Shown piece after piece: positions 1 to 8,162 of a stretch of DNA of 64,000 nucleotides (its first letter is position 1; the number at the start of each line of letters is the position of its first letter). The position numbers were made by a program, and so were the translations under genes. The stretch spans positions 1-64,000 of the forward strand of contig JAEKLQ010000022.1 in NCBI GenBank assembly GCA_019509785.1, read 5' to 3'. The notes beneath the pieces were generated by a model. The model made no database searches and was not told the DNA's origin. It was given only the letters and a program-made list of their open reading frames with translations. Source of the DNA: Fibrobacterota bacterium (GTDB lineage Bacteria; Fibrobacterota; Fibrobacteria; UBA11236).

Positions 1-69
1 GAAGGCCAAGGCGGCGGCGCCGGCCAGGGCCAGGGAGCGGAGAGCGGGGCTGAAGAGGATTCGGTTCAT
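1..69 (-). CDS. Secreted protein, N-terminal fragment (runs off left edge)
   Basis: Only the first 23 codons lie in the window. They read MNRILFSPALRSLALAGAAA and onward, a short basic start followed by a hydrophobic Ala/Leu core, which is a typical signal peptide. The ATG at 67-69 is preceded by AGGAAG at a good distance, which supports the start. A near-consensus promoter lies about 50 bases upstream (123-151). The product is exported, but its function cannot be judged from this fragment. Confidence 0.7.
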   Translation of the reverse strand, partial: MNRILFSPALRSLALAGAAALAF

Positions 70-450
70 GAGTTCTTCCTTTCTAGGCCGGCAACTCCGG
101 CATGGGTTCATGTGTCCCTCATAAGATATCCCGGAACCGGGCTACAGTCAATCACTAATCATGTATATGATAACACCGTTTTGGGGTTTAATTGGGCTAA
201 ATTGATTAAAAATGGGGATAAATGAGATCGATATTCGAATTGTTGCTATGAAAACCGATAACGGAAAGGGAGTCCGTGTTAAAGTTCTCGGTACCATGGA
301 TGGGGAAAAGGATAACGGATGGGAAGGGTTGGCCGCGACCGGTTGGCTGGGAGGTTTCTTGGGAAGGCGCGGGCTGACGTTTCGACGCCGGTCCGGGCTA
401 GGCCATCGGCCCATGTCATCGACCGAAGTCTCCGACCGGGCCGGTCGATT
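70..450. other. Intergenic region, promoter only
   Basis: This is about 380 bases between a lipoprotein gene (stop at 451) and the partial gene at the left edge. Positions 170-270 are clearly more AT-rich than the surrounding genes. Apart from the promoter at 123-151 and a short GC dyad near 435-455 just past the lipoprotein stop, I see no gene or RNA here. Confidence 0.6.
123..151 (-). promoter_or_regulatory. Sigma70-type promoter with inverted repeat in the spacer
   Basis: Read on the minus strand this is TTGACT, a 17-base spacer, then TATCTT. That is five of six bases in the -35 box, four of six in the -10 box, and the preferred spacing. The spacer contains CCCGGTTCCGGG, a perfect dyad that could be a repressor site. 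It drives the secreted gene that begins at position 69. Confidence 0.65.
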
Positions 451-1875
451 TCAGGGCAATTTGCTCTGACTGATAGGAACGCCTTGGGCGGTCCATTTGG
501 CATGGTAGCGGCGGACCTTCCCGACCTTGTCGGTATCGGTCACGTCGGCCTCGATGATCTTGTCCAGGAAGGTTCCGATGGCCCGGGCGGAATGCCCATT
601 GGCCAGGGCGGCGGACAAGTCCAAGGCGCCGTTGATGGAGAGTTGGGCCGACGGCACCGCTTGGGACGGGGCGAAGGTGAACGAGGTCGTTACCAGGGAA
701 TCGTTCTTGTGCCAGGTGGCTTCGAGACTGTAATGCAGGAGCTTGTTGTCCGCGAAGCGCTTCGGCTCCCCGCCCAATTCCACCTTGTACTTCGCCGTCT
801 TCGACACCATCTTGGCGCCGTCCGGGAAATCGGTTTGCACGGTCACCCAGGCGGTATCGCCGGGCTCGAAGGTGCTGTCTTCGCCATTGCGCACCCCGCG
901 GACCGAGAAGACGACCTTCTTCCCGTCCTTTTCGGTGCGGGTTTCATGGAAGGAAACCGGATAGGTGCGGGATTCGTCCTTGAAGAGGATGGCGCGCATG
1001 CGTTGCACGATCAGGTCTACCGTGGGCCGCCCGGACGGGTTGGGGGTCTTCTGCTTGAATTCCACGACTCCGGAATCGCCCGCGCCCCAGAGGACCCCGT
1101 CGCCATCGGCATCGGTGATCTCGAAGGACTCGGTGGTATCGGGCGCGGCGCCGTCCACGGTGCGGGTGCGCGCGTAGGCGTAGAAGGCCGGGCGGGCGCC
1201 CGCTTGCACGTCGAACTTGCCCTCGGGCGAAGCCAGCACGATGAGCAGCTTGTATTTGAAGCCCGCGGGAAGCAAGGCGGGAAGCTTCTGCAGGAAGATG
1301 GCGCGATCGAAGCCTCCGGCGGAATCGGTGTTCTCGTAGCGGAAGCCCGTGCGCCGTCCCGTGGCGATGAGGGTTTCGGCGCCTTTGGATTCGAGCAGGA
1401 CCCCCAACGCGGGTTGGCCGGCGATCAGGTTTCCGCCATAGCGCCAGGTGACGGTGTCGCCTTTGAGTTTGAATGCGGTCTCGGTTTGCCGGATGAGGCG
1501 CACCACCTTGAGCGTAGCCGTGTCGGAGAGGTCCCAATACAAGGTATCGGAAAGAGCGGCGTTAGCTGCTCCAGCGGAGCCGGCGGTCGCGCTGATCTTG
1601 CCTGCCGCTATCTTGGGCGCGGACGGGATCGTATCGGGGTCTACCACCAGGGACTCGGCGTCGGCGAAGGTAGGCAGGCTGGAAGGGATGACGGAGAACT
1701 GGTCCCAACCGGTATGGTCATCGATATGGGTGGAGGCGGCCGTTCCCAAGGTCACGGTGTTGGGGAAATCCTGGGCGCCCCCGGCGACCTTCTCGTCGGT
1801 GGAGAAGATGCAGCCAATGGCGCAGAGGACCGCCGGGATGGAAAGGATGCGGAGAAGGGGCTGCAAGGAGCGCAT
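451..1875 (-). CDS. Putative lipoprotein, partner of TIGR02147 gene
   Basis: A 474-residue exported protein. The N-terminus has a basic start, a hydrophobic stretch and a lipobox ending LCAIGC, so it is probably lipidated at Cys21. The rest is a beta-rich, Asp/Thr-rich extracellular-type sequence with no domain I recognise. The ATG at 1873-1875 lies 3 bases after the stop of the TIGR02147 gene, so the two are surely cotranscribed and probably coupled in translation. Genes of the TIGR02147 family are a large paralogous group in Fibrobacter. Placement directly upstream of a lipoprotein suggests that the TIGR02147 product controls or serves this lipoprotein. Function is otherwise unknown. Confidence 0.75.
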   Translation of the reverse strand: MRSLQPLLRILSIPAVLCAIGCIFSTDEKVAGGAQDFPNTVTLGTAASTHIDDHTGWDQFSVIPSSLPTFADAESLVVDPDTIPSAPKIAAGKISATAGSAGAANAALSDTLYWDLSDTATLKVVRLIRQTETAFKLKGDTVTWRYGGNLIAGQPALGVLLESKGAETLIATGRRTGFRYENTDSAGGFDRAIFLQKLPALLPAGFKYKLLIVLASPEGKFDVQAGARPAFYAYARTRTVDGAAPDTTESFEITDADGDGVLWGAGDSGVVEFKQKTPNPSGRPTVDLIVQRMRAILFKDESRTYPVSFHETRTEKDGKKVVFSVRGVRNGEDSTFEPGDTAWVTVQTDFPDGAKMVSKTAKYKVELGGEPKRFADNKLLHYSLEATWHKNDSLVTTSFTFAPSQAVPSAQLSINGALDLSAALANGHSARAIGTFLDKIIEADVTDTDKVGKVRRYHAKWTAQGVPISQSKLP

Positions 1876-1878
1876 AGG

Positions 1879-2736
1879 CTATTTCCGCTTCTTGGTTTTG
1901 GGGAAATACTGGATGGACAATTGCATCAACGATTCCGGCTTACCGGAGTCGCCCGCCACGATATCGAGGACCTCCCTGCGGAAGCGTTCGATCTCGCCGT
2001 GCAAACGCTTGCGGGCATCCACGCTCACCGAAAGCAACAAGGTGGAAACGTGGCGCTCATCGGTTCCGAAGCGGAAGGGAGCCTCGGCGGCTTGCAGAAT
2101 CCATTCCCGGTTGAGGCGGCGCACCAAGGCGCCCATGGTCACGGGCGGCTCCACGAAGGACTCGGTCACCAGGTACCGCCCGTCGCCCCCTTGTTTGACC
2201 AGCTCCCACTCGCATAGCTCCCGGATATACTTCTTCAAGGCCGCCGGAGCGATGGGCGGATCGAACACGGCAGCGAAGGCTTCATAGTCGCCGCGGAATT
2301 CGAAGGCATGCAAGGCGCTGTACACCAGCGGATAATGGAAGTCCTGGTAGTACTTGACCAAGTGCGGGCTCACGCGCGCGAAACGGCTGCGATTGCGGCG
2401 GTACAGGATTTCCTGATAGATCTCCTGCCGCTGCGCGTCCTTCTTGGACTGCCCGAAATCCACCAACAGCTTGAAGAATTCCCCTTCCGCCTCGTTCAAC
2501 CCGAAGGCGGCCACGGTCTTCTTGATGGCGTTGTCGCTCAAGGTCCGCTTCCCGAGGATCACGTCCAGCAAATACCCCGGATTGGAAATCCCCGCATCCT
2601 TCGCGAAGCGCCGATAGGAATACTCGCTATCCTGCGCCTTCTTCCACGCGAAGCTCTCTTTCAGGAAAGCCCGGAAATCGTCATACCGATACACGTTCGG
2701 CGGCGACTCTTCCTCAATATGCGGCTTGGCTTCCAT
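1879..2736 (-). CDS. TIGR02147 family protein (DUF4423), probable DNA-binding regulator
   Basis: 285 residues, the usual size for this family, which is best known as a large paralogous set in Fibrobacter. The N-terminus carries the typical opening YRYDDFRAFL, followed by an HTH-like stretch (SYRRFAKDAGISNPGYL...VILGKR) and then the helical DUF4423 region to the end. I place the start at the ATG of MEAKPHIEEE because GGGAG lies about 11 bases upstream; a GTG 33 bases further up has no convincing ribosome site. An exact TATAAT lies upstream on the minus strand at about 2826-2831. The lipoprotein gene follows 3 bases downstream. A regulatory role is inferred from the fold. Confidence 0.85.
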   Translation of the reverse strand: MEAKPHIEEESPPNVYRYDDFRAFLKESFAWKKAQDSEYSYRRFAKDAGISNPGYLLDVILGKRTLSDNAIKKTVAAFGLNEAEGEFFKLLVDFGQSKKDAQRQEIYQEILYRRNRSRFARVSPHLVKYYQDFHYPLVYSALHAFEFRGDYEAFAAVFDPPIAPAALKKYIRELCEWELVKQGGDGRYLVTESFVEPPVTMGALVRRLNREWILQAAEAPFRFGTDERHVSTLLLSVSVDARKRLHGEIERFRREVLDIVAGDSGKPESLMQLSIQYFPKTKKRK

Positions 2737-2739
2737 GGC

Positions 2740-2939
2740 GTAGATCGCTCCCAAAAGTAAAGATGCCACATGACCCGGTGGTAGTCAATCAATTTTTAAG
2801 ATAGTGATAACGATTTATTTCAATTATACGGCAAAAAATCCCATTATTTGGTGATTTTTTGGGGATTTAAGTATTTGAAACTATTAATAATGGATAACAG
2901 GAGATGCTTGCGCTGCCCCCATCTGCGCTCATCGTCGCC
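2740..2939 (-). promoter_or_regulatory. AT-rich promoter and terminator-like region between BNR gene and TIGR02147 gene
   Basis: About 200 bases, far richer in A+T than the flanking genes. On the minus strand an exact TATAAT occurs near 2826-2831, but without a good -35 box at 17 bases. Just upstream a 9-bp A/T-rich inverted repeat (CAAAAAATC ... GATTTTTTG, about 2831-2860) could end transcription of the BNR gene. It probably carries the promoter of the TIGR02147-lipoprotein pair. Confidence 0.45.
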
Positions 2940-4541
2940 TTACGGTTCGATGTATCGCCAGATTCCGGCGGACCAGCTACCGCCAACGAGTACATATTTG
3001 CCAATCGATGCATCATAGGTCACTGCGGTAACCTTTGGCCCGTTGGTCATACCCGCCGGCACCGCCGAAGTCGCCCATACGAAGGATTGTCCATTGCTAT
3101 CGCCCACCTGAAAGTAGGGATTCTGGTAAGCATTTGTCGCGCCGTTGCAACTGGAGTACACATGATTAGGCGTTCCGTATACGCTCCCACCGCTGAGATC
3201 CTGACCGACATGGGTCCACGTCGCTCCCAAATCGGTGCTGCGCGATATCCCTTTGCCTTCTTTCGCATTGTCACCGCTGATGTATACGACACCACCCGCG
3301 CCCGCCTGATAAATCTGGGTCCCTCCATGCGCATGCTCGTTGCTGGAGACTTTGGTCCAGTGCGTTCCGCCGTCGGTCGTTCTGACCGTTCCTGCAGAGC
3401 CGTCTTGCACCTGCGCGATGGCAATCCAGGTTGTTCGCGTGGTGGCGGCGCTGCCGGTATTGATGAAGAACGGATACCACGAAATCCCCCCATTCATGTC
3501 TCCACTCGCATCGTGCCACGTGACGCCACCGTCCACCGATTCCGCAACGCCGCTTTGCTCATGAATCCCGGTGATGAGATGGTTCGCGTCAAACGGGTCG
3601 ACTTGCGGTGAGTACGGATCGCTATTGGCGTTTCCGCCAAAGGGGATCGCGTAGTTGGCCCATGTTACACCGCCGTCGGTGGATTTGAAAATGCCCGAAA
3701 CGCCGTATCCCTGGCATGCCCACATTGTCGGCGGAGTATTCGGATCGCGATTTGGATTGAGGTCGATACATTCACCCCACGCGCGGCCGGCGTCCATCAC
3801 GCCGGTTGCGGTGATTTTCGTCCAGTTTACGCCGGCGTTGGTCGACTTCCAAACGCCTTGATAGCAAGAAAACGCGTAGACATCATTAGGGCGAACCGGG
3901 TCGGCAAGGACATCCATCGCCCCGAAGTTCTGGCTAGTCCCGTGAAAATCGAAATCGAGCGTGAAGCCTGCCGGAGTAACATTGGTCCAGACACCGGTTT
4001 CGACGGTAAGGGGTAACAGTTTGATTGTCCCGACAGCGCTCTGCGTATTGGCTACGCTGATCTGCCTGCCCGAGTAACCAGTCGCGTTGATGTAGAGCGT
4101 GTAATTTGCGCCGACCTTTGATAAATGGCTTTTTGATGATACCGCGAAAAGGGCGGTCTGGCTTGCGTTGCCGCTCTGCAGCAAAGAAGCAGGATAGATC
4201 CGCGATCCGTTCGCCAGGTAACTTTCGATACTCACCGTGGAGAGCGGGGTTATACCCGAAATCGAGATTTGCTTTTCATCAAGGATGATTTTCCCTTGCG
4301 CGGATTGACGGGTGTTTCGCGACAAAATGCTCGTTGCCGTTCCGGTAAGCGTGAAGATTCCATTTGCTGCTGTTGTCGTCGAGAATTGCGGGAGCTCGAG
4401 GAGCTTGACCGAAGCGCTTGCAATGGCCTGCGATGTGGAGCTGTCAACAACGGTGCCTGCGATATTTACCGTCTGGCAATTTGCCGACGCATTTATGAGG
4501 ATTACAATTGCGGCCGTGAATACGAATTTTTGAGGGAATAT
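2940..4541 (-). CDS. Secreted BNR/beta-propeller protein with N-terminal carboxypeptidase-regulatory-like domain; non-standard start
   Basis: The coherent reading frame extends well above the first ATG/TTG. From 4541 it gives a signal peptide (FPQKFVFTAAIVILINASA), then a beta-sandwich like the carboxypeptidase regulatory domain (NIAGTVVDSSTSQAIASASV, later GIFTLTG), then at least five BNR/Asp-box-like repeats (STNAGVNWTK, STDGGVTWAN, SVDGGVTWHD, TTDGGTHWTK, STDLGATWTH). The fold is therefore a sialidase/GH74/sortilin-type propeller, about 533 residues. No ATG, GTG or TTG precedes the signal peptide in frame. A GGAGG site sits 6 bases before an ATA codon (4539-4541), so either ATA is used or ATG has mutated or been misread. 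GC is clearly lower than in the neighbours, which suggests transfer. The substrate is unknown. Confidence 0.7.
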   Translation of the reverse strand: MFPQKFVFTAAIVILINASANCQTVNIAGTVVDSSTSQAIASASVKLLELPQFSTTTAANGIFTLTGTATSILSRNTRQSAQGKIILDEKQISISGITPLSTVSIESYLANGSRIYPASLLQSGNASQTALFAVSSKSHLSKVGANYTLYINATGYSGRQISVANTQSAVGTIKLLPLTVETGVWTNVTPAGFTLDFDFHGTSQNFGAMDVLADPVRPNDVYAFSCYQGVWKSTNAGVNWTKITATGVMDAGRAWGECIDLNPNRDPNTPPTMWACQGYGVSGIFKSTDGGVTWANYAIPFGGNANSDPYSPQVDPFDANHLITGIHEQSGVAESVDGGVTWHDASGDMNGGISWYPFFINTGSAATTRTTWIAIAQVQDGSAGTVRTTDGGTHWTKVSSNEHAHGGTQIYQAGAGGVVYISGDNAKEGKGISRSTDLGATWTHVGQDLSGGSVYGTPNHVYSSCNGATNAYQNPYFQVGDSNGQSFVWATSAVPAGMTNGPKVTAVTYDASIGKYVLVGGSWSAGIWRYIEP

Positions 4542-5102
4542 AATGAGCCTCCGTTGAGAAGGGCGCCGACCAGGATGAGGATCCCTCTTAAGGTCTTATA
4601 TTGAAAAGATACCCCGATGTTGACCTATATCCCCAGAATAACGGGAAAAAAACAGTTGTCTGATATCACTTCATCATCCCTATCGGGGGCAGCCATGATG
4701 CGGTCCCGACCGCCAGTACCGCATTCAATACCGATAACGACTTAAGGCCCTCCCGACGCAGTTAACGGGTCATGCGCGGGTCAGCCAGACCGGGCCGCGA
4801 TCGCGGCTGATGCGCGTGAGAGACGGACGGGCTGCGGGGGTGCGTGGCCGGCGAGTTACGAGCGTCACGGGCTGGGGAATGGAATCGTAACCAGGGAATC
4901 GAAAGCCCGCACACCCACAAGAAGGACCGCGAAGTCTATTGCGGGCATCCATTCCCCAGACCGTGGATGGACCGCAATTGCGGAAAGCGAGTAGCCGAGC
5001 CGGCCACGCACCCCCGCAGACCGGCCGGCCCTAAAGATCAAGCCACGCTCGCGCCAAGAACCTCGCCGCGAGAACGAACCTTAAGAGTGCGCCAAGCGAG
5101 CC
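4542..5102. other. Intergenic region holding a large inverted-repeat structure
   Basis: 560 bases without a convincing gene. The first 250 bases contain a small palindrome (CCGCGATCGCGG near 4796-4807). Positions 4820-5030 fold into one long rod, described separately. The last 70 bases before the pgsA-like stop hold short imperfect repeats (GCGCCAAG twice) but no T-rich terminator. Confidence 0.6.
4822..5029. ncRNA. Candidate structured RNA, rod-like with central bubble (6S-like outline)
   Basis: A perfect 21-bp inverted repeat (4832-4852 with 4999-5019) extends with two mismatches to about 30 bp (4822-4852/5000-5029). Nested inside are a 16-bp stem (4866-4882/4949-4965, one mismatch) and a 6-bp stem (4905-4910/4941-4946). 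Between the outer and inner stems lies an uneven bubble, 13 bases on one side and about 33 on the other. The long side holds the palindrome CCGCAATTGCGG. Closing stem, central bubble with a small hairpin, inner stem and terminal region, at about 208 bases in all, match the general plan of bacterial 6S RNA. No sequence motif proves this and the strand is not clear. RNase P, tmRNA and SRP RNA motifs are absent. Confidence 0.5.
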
Positions 5103-6323
5103 CTAAAAATATTCCTTGAGGACTTTCTTGTTCGCCACGAAGTAATCGATTCCGGAAAGAAACGTCACCAAAGTCACGATGCTCATCAGCGCATAGGGGG
5201 TATACGCCCAGATATCCGGCCAGTAGGGCGTATGTGGCGCATAACGCCGTAGCAAGGTATCCACGATCTCCAGCACCAGGATGGTGATGATGGCCACCCC
5301 TTGCAGCGCCGTCTTCCATTTCCCGCTCCGGCGCGCGTCGATGGTCACCCCGGAAGCCGCGCCCAGGGTCCGCAGGGTTTCCACCGTGGACTCGCGGAAG
5401 AAGATGACGGCCACCATCCACACCGCCGCGTAACCCGAAGCCAGGAAGCAGAGGAAAATGCCCATGTTCGAGATCTTGTCCGAATAGGGATCCAAGTACT
5501 TGCCCAATTGGCTGACCTCGCCGCGTTTGCGCGCCAGGTAGCCGTCGAGACCGTCGCTGATCACGAAGAAGATGGCCAATAGCGCCGCCAGGATCTTGAA
5601 GACCAGATGGTTGTCCTGGTAGACCAGGTTGTTGTCGTAGAAGAAGACCCAGATGAAGACGGGGGTGAGGAGGATGCGGCTGAAGGTCACTTGCGTCGCG
5701 AGCGAGACGGGCTTGCGCGATTGCGGATCGCGGTAGTAGAAGTACAGGTAGCCGATGCTGGTGGCGATCATCATGAGGATGCTGACGACCATCATGATGC
5801 GGGAGTAATGCTCCGAGTTCCAGGTGTAGAGGAGCATGGTGACGTTGAGGGAAAGCGTGGTGATCTTGCTCCAGATGGTCTTGAGCGGTAGCTCGCGGTG
5901 CTCTTTGAGAAGGGCGATGGAGAAGATGAGGTAGAAGACGTTGCGCAGGGTGAGGGTGATTAGGCCCGCGCAAAGCATGGTGGGGAAGTTTTCGTTGGGA
6001 TCCCACAGCATATTGAGGAAGATGGCCAGGAAGATGAGGTTCCCGAGCAGCTTCTCGCCGAGCTCCAGCCAGAATAGGGCCAGGGGGCGCTCGATGTCCT
6101 CTAGTTGCAGCTTGAAGGAGGCCCAGAAGCCCATGGCCAGCGAAGCCGAAAGGAACAGGGCGCCAGCGAGCGGTTTGTGCAGGAACAGGCAGACCAAGGT
6201 GGCGGCGAAGGTGCCCATCTTGGTGAGGACCCACGCGCGGCCCGCTTTGCGCTTAGGCTCCAACCGGGCCTGCTCTGATTCCGTTCCGGCCGCGGCGGCC
6301 GTGCCGGCGGGGATCTCTGCCAT
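5103..6323 (-). CDS. CDP-alcohol phosphatidyltransferase family membrane protein (PgsA-like)
   Basis: 406 residues. The C-terminal half holds the complete CDP-alcohol phosphotransferase signature DG-x2-AR-x8-G-x3-D-x3-D (DGYLARKRGEVSQLGKYLDP, then YSD), so it transfers a phosphatidyl group from CDP-diacylglycerol to an alcohol at the inner membrane. The family is usually about 180-250 residues. This one has an extra N-terminal part of about 190 residues with several hydrophobic segments, so the exact substrate (glycerol phosphate, inositol phosphate or other) is uncertain. It is the last gene of a long minus-strand run, about 95 bases after recN. The start ATG at 6323 has only a distant ribosome site. 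Confidence 0.85.
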   Translation of the reverse strand: MAEIPAGTAAAAGTESEQARLEPKRKAGRAWVLTKMGTFAATLVCLFLHKPLAGALFLSASLAMGFWASFKLQLEDIERPLALFWLELGEKLLGNLIFLAIFLNMLWDPNENFPTMLCAGLITLTLRNVFYLIFSIALLKEHRELPLKTIWSKITTLSLNVTMLLYTWNSEHYSRIMMVVSILMMIATSIGYLYFYYRDPQSRKPVSLATQVTFSRILLTPVFIWVFFYDNNLVYQDNHLVFKILAALLAIFFVISDGLDGYLARKRGEVSQLGKYLDPYSDKISNMGIFLCFLASGYAAVWMVAVIFFRESTVETLRTLGAASGVTIDARRSGKWKTALQGVAIITILVLEIVDTLLRRYAPHTPYWPDIWAYTPYALMSIVTLVTFLSGIDYFVANKKVLKEYF

Positions 6324-6418
6324 GGGGTAAGTATAGGAATTCCCCTAAGCGGGGGCGATGGGCCGCAGGGCGGGGCCGCGAACGGCATCCCCTGGCGGCC
6401 GTTAGCATCCCCTCGGCT

Positions 6419-8140
6419 TCAGGTCTGCGCCAGGATTTCCCGGGCATGTTTCAGGGTCGCCTGCGAGCTTTCGTCGCCCATCATGCGGGCCAGTTCCTGC
6501 ACGCGTTCCTTGGGGGAGAGAGGGAGGACCTTGGTGATGGTGCGGCCGCCTTCCAGTTCCTTCACCACGCGTTGCTGTTGGGCGGCCTGGGCCGCGACCT
6601 GATGCAGGTGGGTGATGACGATGAGCTGATGATGCCCGGCCAGCTCCTTGAGGGCTTCGCCCACGCGGTTGGCGGTGACGCCGCCGATGCCGGTATCGAG
6701 TTCGTCGAAGACGAGCAAGGGCCGCGGATCGCTCTTGGCCAGCGCGGCCTTGATGGCCAGCATGATGCGGGAAATCTCGCCGCCCGAAGCGATCTGGCGC
6801 AAGGGTTTGGCCGGTTCGCCGGGATTGGCCGCCAGGAAGAATTCGATCTGATCGGCCCCCGTCGCCGTGAGGGCGGCCGTCTCGGAAGCCGGGGCGGGCG
6901 CTCCCGAGGCCGGAGCGCCCGCTCCAGAAGCTGGAGCGGGGGCGATGCGCGTTTCGAAGCGCGCGCCTTCCATGCCCAGGCCCTGGAGCTTTTCGTTCAC
7001 CAGCTTGTCGAAGCCTCGGCTGGCCTCCCGGCGTTTGGCCGATAGGACTTGGGCCAGTTCCGCCGCGCGGGCGAAGGCGGAGCCCAGCTTGGACTTGAGA
7101 TCGCCGATATCGGCTTCCGCGTTTTCGAAAGCGTCCAAATCGGCGCGGCGTCGGTCGCGCAGTTCGATCAACCCGGCCAGATCGGTATGGTACTTGGCCT
7201 TCAGCTTCTGGATCAGGGCCAGCTTGGCATTGAGTTCGTCCAGCTTGGCGGCATCGGCCGATTGCGGGAGGCGGAAAGCGCGTAGGGCGGAGCGCAGATC
7301 GGAAAGGGAGGCGCGGGCCGCGTCCAGGGAGTTGAGATGGGCGTCGAAGGGACTCGGGGAAAGGGCCTTGCCCAGGGCTTGCAGCTCGCGTTGCAGGCGC
7401 GCCAGCGCCCCCAGCATGTCGCCGTCTTCGCCGTCGAGCACGGAAAGCGAAGCCGCTATGCCCGAGCCAATCTTTTCCAACGAGCTTTGCATCTTGAGTT
7501 CGGATTCGATGCGTTCCTCTTCGCCCGGGGCCAGCGGCGCTTTCTCCAATTCCTTGGCCTGGAATTTGAGGAAGTCGTATTGCTCGCGCACGCGCCGGGC
7601 GTTCTCTTCGGCCTCCCGCAATTTATCTCCGGCCGCGCGCCAGGCGCGCCAGGCGGATTGGTAGGCTTCCGCCTGGTTCTCGAGCTTGGCGTAGCCATCG
7701 AGGAATTCCAGGTGGGTGGCGGGGTCGAGCAGGGATTGCTGATGGTGCTGCCCGTGCAGATCCACCAGATGCGAACCGATTTCCTCCAGCGCCGCCTGGG
7801 TCACCAAGGTGCCGTTCACGCGGCAACGGTTCTTACCGGCTTGGGACAGTTCGCGTTCCAGAACCAGCTCGTCGCCTTCGGGATCGATCTCCATTTTCTC
7901 CAGGGCCTTGCGCAAGGCCTTGGAAGGCGGCACGCCGAATACGGCTTCCACTTTCAACTTGTCCGCCGATTGGCGGATGAGATCGGCCTTTACCTTCGCC
8001 CCCAGGATGAACTTCAGGGCGTTGAGGAGGATGGATTTGCCCGCGCCGGTTTCGCCGGTGACCGCGGTGAAGCCCGGCGCCCATTGCAGGTCGGCGGCTT
8101 CGATGATGGCCAGGTTGCGGATCTTCAGTTCGCGCAGCAT
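6419..8140 (-). CDS. recN: DNA repair protein RecN
   Basis: 573 residues, the normal size for RecN, an SMC-like ATPase that acts on double-strand breaks. The Walker A motif GETGAGKS is near residue 30, a long coiled-coil region runs through the middle, the ABC signature region ASGGEISRIM is near residue 440, and the Walker B motif LLVFDELDTGIGG follows. An Ala/Pro/Gly-rich insertion of about 30 residues (near 400-430) is unusual and probably a surface loop. It lies about 22 bases after nadK in the same direction, as in many bacteria where nadK and recN are neighbours. Confidence 0.95.
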   Translation of the reverse strand: MLRELKIRNLAIIEAADLQWAPGFTAVTGETGAGKSILLNALKFILGAKVKADLIRQSADKLKVEAVFGVPPSKALRKALEKMEIDPEGDELVLERELSQAGKNRCRVNGTLVTQAALEEIGSHLVDLHGQHHQQSLLDPATHLEFLDGYAKLENQAEAYQSAWRAWRAAGDKLREAEENARRVREQYDFLKFQAKELEKAPLAPGEEERIESELKMQSSLEKIGSGIAASLSVLDGEDGDMLGALARLQRELQALGKALSPSPFDAHLNSLDAARASLSDLRSALRAFRLPQSADAAKLDELNAKLALIQKLKAKYHTDLAGLIELRDRRRADLDAFENAEADIGDLKSKLGSAFARAAELAQVLSAKRREASRGFDKLVNEKLQGLGMEGARFETRIAPAPASGAGAPASGAPAPASETAALTATGADQIEFFLAANPGEPAKPLRQIASGGEISRIMLAIKAALAKSDPRPLLVFDELDTGIGGVTANRVGEALKELAGHHQLIVITHLHQVAAQAAQQQRVVKELEGGRTITKVLPLSPKERVQELARMMGDESSQATLKHAREILAQT

Positions 8141-8162
8141 AGGCTGCCCTCCGGGATGCGAT

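Noticed and set aside
319-2217. Long plus-strand open frame opposite the lipoprotein and TIGR02147 genes
   Set aside because: Gly/Arg/His-rich nonsense composition; it is the antisense shadow of two well-supported minus-strand genes. The same holds for the long frames opposite recN, aroA-like, lepA, cusA and the TPR protein.
4822-5029. RNase P RNA, tmRNA or SRP RNA
   Set aside because: None of their conserved motifs (GAGGAAAGTCC, the tmRNA tRNA-like ends, the GGAA-loop SRP helix) is present on either strand.
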